Source: Candidatus Peregrinibacteria bacterium GW2011_GWF2_43_17 (GTDB taxonomy: Bacteria > Patescibacteriota > Gracilibacteria > UBA1369 > UBA12470). Taken from it: DNA of 64,000 bases. The notes under the pieces were generated by a model. The model saw only the letters and a list, made by a program, of their open reading frames with translations. It did not search any database and had not been told where the DNA came from. This document shows, piece by piece, positions 34,142 through 41,894 of the stretch. The translations under genes were made by a program, and so were the position numbers. Location of the stretch: NCBI GenBank assembly GCA_000999315.1, contig LCFW01000006.1, positions 51,999 through 115,998 of the forward strand, in the 5' to 3' direction. Position 1 is the first letter of the stretch; the number at the start of each line of letters is the position of its first letter.

Positions 34142-35158
34142 CTATCGCTTAACCACAAACTGCTCCCTGATCTTCTTATCAATTTCCGTCTTTAATTTTC
34201 CGTTAGCCTCCAGGAACGACTTGGCATTTTCGCGACCTTGCCCCAACTTGGTTTCACCATAACTGAAGAAGGCACCACTTTTCCTGATGAATTCATATTT
34301 AACGCCAAGATCAATCAGGTCGCCACTACCGGAAATACCTTTGTTATACATGATATCGAATTCCGCGGCTTTGAAAGGAGGCGCAATTTTGTTTTTTACA
34401 ACCTTAACCCTCACTCTGTTGCCGACAGGCTCCTTATTTTCCGCATCCGGTCCTTCGATTTTGCCAATGCTTCTGATATCCATTCTTACCGAAGAGTAGA
34501 ACTTAAGAGCATTGCCTCCCGGTGTAGTTTCCGGGTTGCCGAACATAATCCCGATTTTCATTCTGATTTGATTTATGAAAATCACGGACGCTCTCGACTT
34601 GGAAATGGCGCCTGTAAGTTTCCTTAGGGCCTGACTCATCAATCTTGCCTGCAACCCCATAAAAGAATCTCCCATCTCGCCTTCGATTTCAGCTCGCGGA
34701 GTTAAGGCGGCCACGGAATCCACAACTATAATGTCAACGGCATTCGACCTGACCAAAGTCTCGGTTATTTCGAGAGCCTGTTCTCCGGTATCAGGTTGAG
34801 AAAGTAAAAGATTGTCAACATCAACGCCGATTCTTCTGGCATACTCCGGGTCCAAAGCATGCTCCGCATCTATAAATGCGGCTTGTCCGCCACTTTTCTG
34901 ACATTCGGCGATTACATGAAGCGCCAAAGTTGTTTTGCCGGAACTTTCGGGTCCGAATATTTCAACCACACGACCTTTCGGGACTCCGCCGCCAAGCGCG
35001 ATATCAAGAGATAAAGATCCGGTAGAAATAGTTTCGATATTGACCCTTTTTGAGTCGCCGAGGCGCATAATCGCCCCTTTGCCATAATCTTTCTCGATTT
35101 GGTCCAAAGCCAATCCCAGGGCCCTGATTCGCCCATCGTTTTTGGTTGTTTCGGTCAT
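34142..35158 (-). CDS. recA: Recombinase RecA
   Basis: This 338-residue protein promotes strand exchange and the SOS response. Walker [11 protein letters not shown], Walker [14 protein letters not shown], the loop L1 region [22 protein letters not shown] and loop L2 ([17 protein letters not shown]) are present. The start [14 protein letters not shown] at 35158 is chosen; the frame upstream to 35218 would run into the promoter. The promoter spacer contains a perfect palindrome (next entry). Confidence 0.96.
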   Translation of the reverse strand: MTETTKNDGRIRALGLALDQIEKDYGKGAIMRLGDSKRVNIETISTGSLSLDIALGGGVPKGRVVEIFGPESSGKTTLALHVIAECQKSGGQAAFIDAEHALDPEYARRIGVDVDNLLLSQPDTGEQALEITETLVRSNAVDIIVVDSVAALTPRAEIEGEMGDSFMGLQARLMSQALRKLTGAISKSRASVIFINQIRMKIGIMFGNPETTPGGNALKFYSSVRMDIRSIGKIEGPDAENKEPVGNRVRVKVVKNKIAPPFKAAEFDIMYNKGISGSGDLIDLGVKYEFIRKSGAFFSYGETKLGQGRENAKSFLEANGKLKTEIDKKIREQFVVKR

Positions 35159-35189
35159 GTTTTTTTGGTTACATTTTATTTTCACGGGC

Positions 35190-35218
35190 AGTATAGGTGA
35201 GCTCTCGCTCACCGTCAA
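35190..35218 (-). promoter_or_regulatory. recA promoter with operator-like palindrome filling its spacer
   Basis: On the minus strand TTGACG and TATACT are 17 bases apart. Sixteen of the 17 spacer bases (35197-35212) form the perfect inverted repeat GTGAGC-N4-GCTCAC. An SOS-type repressor site is the obvious reading, but the sequence is neither the E. coli nor the Bacillus LexA box. Confidence 0.75.
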
Positions 35219-35281
35219 TAGTTTTTTTAAAAAACATTTGACTGCAACCTGAAAATAGCACGCAAATGTTAAATTTAGGTT

Positions 35282-35320
35282 AAAAACAGGCCGGTAGTCC
35301 CGCTTGACGGGACGGACGGC
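35282..35320 (-). terminator. Terminator of the zinc-ribbon gene
   Basis: On the minus strand GCCG and GTCCCG pair with CGGGAC and CGGC around symmetric 3-base internal loops, followed by CTGTTTTT. It insulates recA from the upstream gene. Confidence 0.8.
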
Positions 35321-35328
35321 TTAGAGCC

Positions 35329-35532
35329 CTACAAGCTACTCTCCTTAATCCTGAAATAATTCAAAATGCTTTTCTTTGTTCCGAAAACAACATTCTTCCC
35401 GTCGCAAAGATTGCACTTGTATATATATTTATTGCCAATCTTTTTCGGATCCGGAACTATTTTCTGGCAATCTCTGCAGAAAAATAATATTGATGGCAAC
35501 TTGCTTGACCGTTTTTCTTCCGTTTTATCCAT
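35329..35532 (-). CDS. Small zinc-ribbon protein
   Basis: This 67-residue protein has two CxxC pairs (FFCRDCQK and CNLCDGK) about 25 residues apart, a zinc ribbon. Basic, soluble, function unknown; similar tiny zinc-ribbon proteins recur in CPR genomes. Its start codon directly abuts a period-8 repeat array. Confidence 0.65.
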   Translation of the reverse strand: MDKTEEKRSSKLPSILFFCRDCQKIVPDPKKIGNKYIYKCNLCDGKNVVFGTKKSILNYFRIKESSL

Positions 35533-35572
35533 ACTATGTGTCTATTAGTTTATTAGTCTATCGGACTATAAA
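35533..35572. repeat. Degenerate 8-bp-period array (NCTATNNG)
   Basis: Five units of 8 bases with CTAT or TTAT at the same place in each. It fills the whole gap between the zinc-ribbon ATG (35532) and the membrane-protein gene and supplies the TAG stop codon of the latter. Confidence 0.6.
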
Positions 35573-36324
35573 TCCATCCTGATCCTCATATTTTCAATCT
35601 TGCCACTCGGTTCCGTGCGATTAACCTTCGCAGTCTCGGGAGCGACTTCCGTAGCAACTTCCGCTTTATTCTTTTTAAGCAAATCTGCCAACGATTCCCC
35701 TTTCTTAACCTCTTTGTAGCCAAATCCTCTCAGCCCCGAAACCCTAGATGTTTCCAAAGCGGGCTCGGTAATCGTGGACCTTGATACGCCGACATGTTGC
35801 CTTATCTCCGGCTCGGATATCCTTATAAGCGGCTCTTTCCTTCCAACCATCTCGTCGAACCCTTTAAATGCATACTCTTCTTTATACCAAAAGTAACCGC
35901 CGACAATAACACCGATTATTGAAAGTAACGCGATTGTCATGCCGAATCCCGGTTCTTTGTGCTCAATACTGACTCCGAATTTCTGATGATAAAAGACGGA
36001 ATTGGCTATAAGTATCAGGAATAAGGATTGGATGCCGACTATTATGGTAACCAAAGAATTTCTTATCGGTAATTTCAGGAAACTTTTCCCGATCATGGGC
36101 AGGCTTATCATCAAAGCCAAAGATCCCGATAAAACAAAAATAAACCAACCGGCTAAAAACAACGGTCCCGTAATACCCAAATACGTGTCCGACACTCCAT
36201 AAACGCTCAGATCGTGGTACCAGGGCATAAGACAACTCAAAGCCGACAGCAAGCTGGCTACCAAAATAACCTTCTTGGGCTTAGCAAGCCCGGAAAATTC
36301 ATGTTTTAAATCAAACTTGACCAT
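35566..36324 (-). CDS. Hypothetical four-helix membrane protein
   Basis: This 252-residue protein has four hydrophobic helices in its first 155 residues (VILVASLLSALSCLMPWY, LFLAGWFIFVLSGSLALMI, SLVTIIVGIQSLFLILIA and MTIALLSIIGVIVGGYFWY). A cytosolic, charged C-terminal region of about 95 residues follows. No known family; the first helix with a W-Y-x-D-L extracellular turn recalls small CPR membrane proteins. Its stop lies in a repeat array, and the zinc-ribbon gene follows in the same direction. Confidence 0.7.
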   Translation of the reverse strand: MVKFDLKHEFSGLAKPKKVILVASLLSALSCLMPWYHDLSVYGVSDTYLGITGPLFLAGWFIFVLSGSLALMISLPMIGKSFLKLPIRNSLVTIIVGIQSLFLILIANSVFYHQKFGVSIEHKEPGFGMTIALLSIIGVIVGGYFWYKEEYAFKGFDEMVGRKEPLIRISEPEIRQHVGVSRSTITEPALETSRVSGLRGFGYKEVKKGESLADLLKKNKAEVATEVAPETAKVNRTEPSGKIENMRIRMDL

Positions 36325-36412
36325 ATGATTTTTCTTTTAAAAGCCATAAACATTAAAGCACCGCAATTTAAAAAGACAAGAGGGTTTTATGAGTAGTCGA
36401 AAACACGCATGG

Positions 36413-36461
36413 ATAGGCGGAAATGCCAAAAATCCCGGTGCTAAGCCAAAACACAGCCTAT
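36413..36461 (+). other. Possible structured leader upstream of nadK
   Basis: ATAGGC (36413-36418) can pair with GCCTAT (36456-36461), with smaller pairings inside (GGC-GGAAAT-GCC). The style (short stems, A-rich loops, the string AGGCGGAAA followed by AAAAA) recalls the tract at 50.9-51.4 kb. Not identified. Confidence 0.3.
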
Positions 36462-36471
36462 ACAGGGATGT

Positions 36472-36501
36472 TTGACTGGACTACGATATCCTCACTATGT
36501 A
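36472..36501 (+). promoter_or_regulatory. Candidate nadK promoter
   Basis: TTGACT at 36472-36477 and TATGTA at 36496-36501, spacer 18. It overlaps the period-7 array at 36480-36528. Confidence 0.4.
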
Positions 36502-36528
36502 CTATATATTACGTACTGCGCACTAAAT
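36480..36528. repeat. Degenerate 7-bp-period array (ACTATGT-like)
   Basis: Seven consecutive 7-base units in perfect register, each a variant of ACTATGT. It runs to within four bases of the nadK start codon. Confidence 0.6.
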
Positions 36529-36532
36529 CAAA

Positions 36533-37432
36533 ATGAAAAAACGCAAAGAGATAAAAAAAGTAGGCCTGGTAGGTAGGAGCACATTGGATGGCAAGAAGGC
36601 TTATATCAAAAAAATAATAAGTTTTCTTGAGGATAAAAAAGGTGTCGTCGTTAAACACGACACGAGAATCGCAAGTTGCATAGGCGATCATAAAGGGCAC
36701 ATGAGTAAGGCGCAAATGATGGAAGAGATGGATTTGATAATTACCCTCGGTGGAGATGGTACCCTTCTGAAAGCCGCCAGAGAAATGGGGACGAAAAATA
36801 ATCCTTTGATATTGGGTGTAAACTTAGGCACGCTAGGCTTTTTAACGGAACTGCACAAGCCGGATTGCATAATCGAAACGATCGAAGCGGTATTCAGGGG
36901 CAGATATCAAACGGATTTAAGAGAGCTTTTAAGAGTTACGGTTTACAGAAACGGATCTAAGTTCAAAACTTTCCTTGCTTTAAACGACGCGGTGATTAAT
37001 CAAGGTAACTTCGCGCGGCTTATAGACTTGTCAATCACGATTGATCAGCGAAAGATGATAAGGTTCAACGCGGATGGTGTCATCGTAGCCACTCCGACAG
37101 GTTCGACGGGGCATTCTCTTTCCGCGGGCGGTCCGATTATCCACCCGAGATTGCCGGCATTTATAGTTACGCCGATATGTCCGATTTCTCTTGCCAACAG
37201 GCCGATAGTGATTCCGAATAATCGTCAGTTGAATATAAAAATCGAAACCGAAAGAAGATATTCGGACAACGATATAGGTTTGACGATGGATGGGCAAACA
37301 ATTTTACCTCTCAAATACGGCGACGAAATCAAGATAAGAAAATCCTCGCGAAGCGCTCACTTAATCAGAATTTCAGGAAAGAAATATTACAAAATGTTGA
37401 GAGACAAGCTTGGATGGGGGAAGAGAGCCTAA
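36533..37432 (+). CDS. nadK: NAD kinase
   Basis: This 299-residue enzyme phosphorylates NAD+ to NADP+. The GGDGT motif (LIITLGGDGTLLKAAR) and the NE/D-rich second motif (NADGVIVATPTGSTGHSLSAGGPIIHP) are intact. Full length. Its 3' end overlaps the convergent hypothetical gene by 4 bases. Confidence 0.93.
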   Translation: MKKRKEIKKVGLVGRSTLDGKKAYIKKIISFLEDKKGVVVKHDTRIASCIGDHKGHMSKAQMMEEMDLIITLGGDGTLLKAAREMGTKNNPLILGVNLGTLGFLTELHKPDCIIETIEAVFRGRYQTDLRELLRVTVYRNGSKFKTFLALNDAVINQGNFARLIDLSITIDQRKMIRFNADGVIVATPTGSTGHSLSAGGPIIHPRLPAFIVTPICPISLANRPIVIPNNRQLNIKIETERRYSDNDIGLTMDGQTILPLKYGDEIKIRKSSRSAHLIRISGKKYYKMLRDKLGWGKRA

Positions 37433-37833
37433 GACCTTGGTCTCCAGGGCTCATTTTGAGAAGGGCATCCGTCCATAATCCACTTCACTCTTTCCGCCAG
37501 CCCAACGGGTCCTTCGCACATTGATGGAGATATGGGGACAGAAGCGTCGTCTTGCAAAAATCCGTCGTCAACTTCTATTTCGAAAATATCGCAAGCCTCT
37601 ACGTTACTGTCGGCGAGAGTTCCGCGATAACCGCCATTCGTTTCATATGCGCGGAAATGATATTCGTCACGAGATGTTTTACCATCAAATATGACGATCA
37701 GCGCTTTCCTGGACAATAAAGATTCCAATAAGTAAATCTTGCCGACCTCCAGATATTCGGGGATGCAGATCATACGAACAACGCGATATGGTGGCGGTTC
37801 CGATCCGGGTCTAAACAGAGAGGAAAGAAACAT
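37429..37833 (-). CDS. Hypothetical protein upstream-coupled to purM
   Basis: This 134-residue soluble protein of unknown function is rich in beta-type segments (RVVRMICIPEYLEVGKIYLLE, ALIVIFDGKTSRDEYHFRAYE) and has an acidic middle. It begins 8 bases after the purM stop, so it is probably expressed with purM. No motif recognised. Confidence 0.55.
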   Translation of the reverse strand: MFLSSLFRPGSEPPPYRVVRMICIPEYLEVGKIYLLESLLSRKALIVIFDGKTSRDEYHFRAYETNGGYRGTLADSNVEACDIFEIEVDDGFLQDDASVPISPSMCEGPVGLAERVKWIMDGCPSQNEPWRPRS

Positions 37834-37840
37834 ATGTGAT

Positions 37841-38923
37841 TTAAAATTTTATATTCTTATCTTCCGTGATCTCGCCGCAAACTCTCGCCTCGACCCCATG
37901 TTCCGCTGCGATCTTTATCGTCTCTTTTTCGGCTCCCGGAGCCACTATCACGAGCATTCCGTTACCCATATTCCAAGTTCTGTAAGCTTCGTCTCTCGCG
38001 ACTTTCCCGATTTCAATCGCATGCCGCATCAACTCGCAAGGCTCAAACAGATTATCCAATTTGGCGCCAAGTCCGGCCCTCTTAAGCACGCGACCCAATT
38101 TGCCCGGTATCCCGCCTCCGGTTATATGCGCAAACCCGTGAACTTCGCATCTCGGCTGAGAATCAAACCCGCCGAACATATCGCAACCGCACGCGCAGTA
38201 AATTTGAGAAGGAATCAACGCCATTTCGCCCATCGTTGCCTCTCCCAATTTTTCCTCATGCCAATTTCCTCCATAATTATCCAGCATGATTTTTCTTAAA
38301 AGCGAAAGTCCGTTTGATCGAAAACCTTTTTCACGTAGCGCAACAACCTTGTCTCCGACTTTTATTTCGGAACCTGTAAAAAGTCTCTCCTTTCTTGCAA
38401 ACCAAACCACCGACGCTCCCCAGTTATAGTTGAACTTTCCAAAACCGCTTACTCGCGCGCCGAGCTCGGCGATTTCACCGTTGATAACCGCGACACGAGC
38501 CACTTTTGCCGCCTCGACATAACCTTTTGCCAACTGTTTCATCAAATCCAAATGCGATTTCCCGCCATCGCCCAAGCTGTTTACATCAAAAATCGAACCT
38601 ACCAATACGGGCTCTCCGCCGCAAACCACGGCATCGTCGCAAACCATTGCAAAAAGATCGTATGCCACCGTGTCATGTCTCGCAACCCTTTCCGCGATCT
38701 CAACCTTTGTCCCGATTCCATCGAATCCGGTAGACATCATCGTCCCTTCCGGCAATCCGCCGACATTTATCCCTCTCACTCCCGAAAAATCATCCTTCGG
38801 AGAAATCACCTCGCCTATCCTTCCCTTGCGATTTTCCCAAGTAAGCCTTGCCGCTTGATACATGATTTTCGACGAATCGTCGCCGATTTCTATATTTACT
38901 CCGGAATCCGCATATGTTGACAT
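37841..38923 (-). CDS. purM: Phosphoribosylformylglycinamidine cyclo-ligase (AIR synthetase)
   Basis: This 360-residue enzyme catalyses step 5 of purine synthesis (FGAM to AIR). Visible PurM motifs are the N-terminal YADSGVNIEIGD, GTKVEIAERV after the glycine-rich MMSTGFDG, AMVCDDAVVCGGEPVLVGSIF, and HITGGGIPGKLGRVL. Full length. A TATAAT box on the minus strand at 39022-39027 could start a leader of about 100 bases with a small hairpin. Together with purL and purQ 2-6 kb away, it shows de novo purine capability. Confidence 0.93.
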   Translation of the reverse strand: MSTYADSGVNIEIGDDSSKIMYQAARLTWENRKGRIGEVISPKDDFSGVRGINVGGLPEGTMMSTGFDGIGTKVEIAERVARHDTVAYDLFAMVCDDAVVCGGEPVLVGSIFDVNSLGDGGKSHLDLMKQLAKGYVEAAKVARVAVINGEIAELGARVSGFGKFNYNWGASVVWFARKERLFTGSEIKVGDKVVALREKGFRSNGLSLLRKIMLDNYGGNWHEEKLGEATMGEMALIPSQIYCACGCDMFGGFDSQPRCEVHGFAHITGGGIPGKLGRVLKRAGLGAKLDNLFEPCELMRHAIEIGKVARDEAYRTWNMGNGMLVIVAPGAEKETIKIAAEHGVEARVCGEITEDKNIKF

Positions 38924-39063
38924 GGGGTGGGGGATTAGAGGTTATATTTTTCAATTAAATCATTACCACCGAGGACCCGTAGTTCGTCCTGGTTATTATT
39001 GTGAAAACATCTCGCGTAAACATTATAATAAAAAAACAACAACACGGATATCAAAACCACATA

Positions 39064-40857
39064 TCAGCTCAACGTAACATATGAAACCGGCATACCCGGA
39101 ACTTTATATCCGTTCATCCATTCGGCTATACCTTCTCCGTGTTCACCGGAAGGATATCCGGAATCCGACCAGATCAGACCGACATCGCTACCTCTCAACG
39201 AGTATGCCGTTCCCATTGCCACATGGGCGGCATCCTCTTTTAATCTTGTTGATAACGTTGCCGAAGTGGAAGCATCGGAATCTTCATGTATGTCGCCAAA
39301 AACGGAAAACGTTTTCGTGGCAAGCGCACCTATAACCACACCGCTGGTAATCATGCCGTTATTGGTATTCAAATCGAAATTCGCGACATTCGTCACCGCA
39401 TCATAACAGCCGGTCCCCACAACGGTGGTATGACCATACTCCTTGATAAACAAAGGAGCCGTTGAATATGACGATGTCCCTTGGCAAGTGCTTGCGGTTG
39501 TCATATTTGAAAGCGTATTGGCGCCACCTTCTTCCAAAATGCCGGTAGACTCGATATCAAGCGACAAATAATGTGTCATCACATCGTAAGTGTCACTGGC
39601 TGTAATCGTAAATCTGTAAAATTCCTGATCGGATCCGGTAATCAGAGATGTTCCCATGGTTGTTGCTGCATTCGCAATCGTCGGGATGGTTCTGTAAACA
39701 TAAGTCGCATTCCCCGCCGTCACATCCGAAAAGTCGGACTCCGTTTTTGTAACCCCCGAAACTTGTCCGGTCGCCGCGAAATCTCCATGACTGCCACCAT
39801 CGTAATCCCCCGTATTTATAGTGAAATACAAATCGTCACCGCTATCGAGATCGCCGAGACCATCAAGTTGATGACCGGCAAGATCCGCATACAATTCGAT
39901 TGTTATCGAATCGTCTTCCGGAACCATCATGATAAGTCCGTTAAACACCATGCTTGTTCCAGACATGGTTACCACCTTACTCCCATCCAACGTGTCGGGA
40001 TAATTCACATCAGTTGGATATAAAAGAGTAAGTGTCGTTATGGCGTCGACTCTTGAGGTTGACGATCCGACAGTATTGCTCGCATCGGTAGGTACGAACG
40101 ACATACTTGTCACTTGAAAATCTTCATCCGTGGCCGTGAGCCGATATCGCGCAACAAGTAAATCCTCCGTCTCCGCAACGGCTATTTGATCATCCACGGG
40201 ATCTGCGGACTCTTCGACGATTGTAAGTTCGCCGGAATCGGTTATTGTCATATAAACCATCGGATTATCCTCGGTGCCATTTATAAATCTCCCCGGAACA
40301 AAAACAATCCCGCCGCGAGGTAATGCTTGTGCCTTTATGGAAGTTGACGCGCGTAATATGTTCACAGCGACCCTGTCGTCGTTTGAATTATAAGGTGCCG
40401 ACGAACTTATATCCCCATATACATTAATACGTTCCGTAGAGCCCGCCGACTGAATTAGAGACAGTCCCGTAAACACGACATCGCCGTTAGCGGCGAATGT
40501 CGCATCGGTACCGATTTGAGAGCCGTCCGCATCCTCAAGCCACACGGCAGTCACTACGCTGGAAAGAGATATTCCGTTATCGGTTATGACCGATCCGGTT
40601 ACGGTATCGTTGTAATCCCCGTCAAGATCTTCGTCCAATTCGCCATTTAATACGATGCTTGTAATCAATATGTTTTTAGCATCGGTTGTTAAAGTAAACG
40701 ATTCCAACAGAACGGCATCTTCACCGGTCAATATGGTGTCGGAAATGGGAGTCGATGCCAAAGATATGGACAATAACGGAGGTAACGCAAGCGCCAAGTT
40801 TGCGATACCGAGAGTGATAACAACGGCCAATGAAAGCCGCGACGCAATTTTTTTCAT
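39064..40857 (-). CDS. Secreted surface protein, paralogue of the S-layer protein C-terminal half
   Basis: This 597-residue protein has a signal peptide (MKKIASRLSLAVVITLGIANLALA). It aligns by eye along its whole mature length with the C-terminal about 590 residues of the SLH protein at 51880. Shared segments include ISDT, VWLEDADGSQIGTD, YGDISSSAPYNSNDDRV, MVPEDDSITIELYADLAGH and YVYRTIPTIANA. It ends with EWMNGYKVPGMPVSYVTLS. It has no SLH domain and no membrane anchor of its own. The start at 40857 is chosen over 40884 because it begins the signal peptide. It is probably a second S-layer component or a secreted partner. Confidence 0.88.
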   Translation of the reverse strand: MKKIASRLSLAVVITLGIANLALALPPLLSISLASTPISDTILTGEDAVLLESFTLTTDAKNILITSIVLNGELDEDLDGDYNDTVTGSVITDNGISLSSVVTAVWLEDADGSQIGTDATFAANGDVVFTGLSLIQSAGSTERINVYGDISSSAPYNSNDDRVAVNILRASTSIKAQALPRGGIVFVPGRFINGTEDNPMVYMTITDSGELTIVEESADPVDDQIAVAETEDLLVARYRLTATDEDFQVTSMSFVPTDASNTVGSSTSRVDAITTLTLLYPTDVNYPDTLDGSKVVTMSGTSMVFNGLIMMVPEDDSITIELYADLAGHQLDGLGDLDSGDDLYFTINTGDYDGGSHGDFAATGQVSGVTKTESDFSDVTAGNATYVYRTIPTIANAATTMGTSLITGSDQEFYRFTITASDTYDVMTHYLSLDIESTGILEEGGANTLSNMTTASTCQGTSSYSTAPLFIKEYGHTTVVGTGCYDAVTNVANFDLNTNNGMITSGVVIGALATKTFSVFGDIHEDSDASTSATLSTRLKEDAAHVAMGTAYSLRGSDVGLIWSDSGYPSGEHGEGIAEWMNGYKVPGMPVSYVTLS

Positions 40858-40918
40858 ATTGAAAACATTGTTAAAAAAAATCATATCACAGTAAATCCGG
40901 ATATCAAATCAAATCTCT

Positions 40919-41068
40919 CTATTTTTTCACAGGGGTGTCGGCATCCATGCCTTCGGAATCCAGGAAGGCTTCTCGTAAAAGCCTCGACCCTATCCGGCTT
41001 ACCACGTGCCGGTCGTGGAGTTGTCCTACGATTGAGTCATAGTACCGGTTTTTCGCCTTCGCGCTCAA
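40919..41068 (-). CDS. Possible 49-residue protein, or structured RNA, between purQ and the surface protein gene
   Basis: A TTG-started frame beginning 10 bases after the purQ stop encodes a basic, protein-like peptide (with YYDSIVGQLHDRHVVSRIGS and SRLLREAFLDSEGMDADT). No ATG and no clear ribosome-binding site. The same DNA is full of strong hairpins: CCGGC-N9-GCCGG, AGGCTT-N7-AAGCCT, GCCTTC-N9-GAAGGC and GGCAT-GG-ATGCC. Either a small gene or a folded RNA could explain it; both are listed here. Confidence 0.35.
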   Translation of the reverse strand: MSAKAKNRYYDSIVGQLHDRHVVSRIGSRLLREAFLDSEGMDADTPVKK

Positions 41069-41078
41069 ATAACAATGC

Positions 41079-41882
41079 TTATTTAAAATACCTCACCGCA
41101 TTCCTGAATAGCTTCATGCCTTGACCTTCAGCTGGAAGTTTGCCACCCGTTCTTGCCGCCTTTTCACGCAGTAACGTCCAATTATCCTGATTATAAAAAT
41201 TCCAATTTCTTTCCGGGTGCGGCATTATCGCAAGAACTCGTCCGGTCTCGTCCGAAACCGCCGCGATATCTTCGATTGCGCCGTTGGGATTGCAAGGGAA
41301 TTCGCCTTTTGCCCTCGATCCGTCTTCGTGCACATATCTGAATACGACTTGATCTTGTTTGTTGAGCCTGTCCAACACTTTTTTCTCCATATAAAAATTC
41401 CCCTCGCCGTGAGCTATCGGGCATCTCATAATATCAATATCGCGGGTCCACACACATTTTTCGCTTGTTGCTTTTATATTGACCCATCTGCATTCAAGCC
41501 TTGCGGAAGCGTTATGGCGCAGGGCGATCAACCTATCGCCGTAAATACCGTCAAACCCCGGTATCAAGCCCAAATTGGCCATAATCTGACACCCGTTGCA
41601 GATGCCGATCGCGAGATTTCCATCGTTGATGAATTTCCGGACTTGTTCCCATACGTTATTTCTCATTTTGTTCGCATAAGCATTTCCGGAACCGGTATCG
41701 TCTCCATGCGCGAATCCGCCGGGGAAAGCGAGAATTTGATATTGCTTAAGTTTTTTCAAGCCGCCTATCAGATCGTTGATATGAACGATTTCGGCTGTCG
41801 CGCCCGCTTTTTCAAATACGAATTTGGTTTCCTCTTCGGAATTGATTCCGTAGCCCGCCATTACTATGACTTTTGGTTTCAT
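41079..41882 (-). CDS. purQ: Phosphoribosylformylglycinamidine synthase, glutaminase subunit
   Basis: This 267-residue class I amidotransferase supplies ammonia to PurL. The nucleophile motif GICNGCQIM (Cys near residue 97), the PGGFAHGDDTGSG loop and the catalytic MPHPERNW are present. It lies 12 bases after purL in the same operon. It is somewhat longer than typical standalone PurQ. Confidence 0.92.
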   Translation of the reverse strand: MKPKVIVMAGYGINSEEETKFVFEKAGATAEIVHINDLIGGLKKLKQYQILAFPGGFAHGDDTGSGNAYANKMRNNVWEQVRKFINDGNLAIGICNGCQIMANLGLIPGFDGIYGDRLIALRHNASARLECRWVNIKATSEKCVWTRDIDIMRCPIAHGEGNFYMEKKVLDRLNKQDQVVFRYVHEDGSRAKGEFPCNPNGAIEDIAAVSDETGRVLAIMPHPERNWNFYNQDNWTLLREKAARTGGKLPAEGQGMKLFRNAVRYFK

Positions 41883-41894
41883 ATCAAGCTGATA

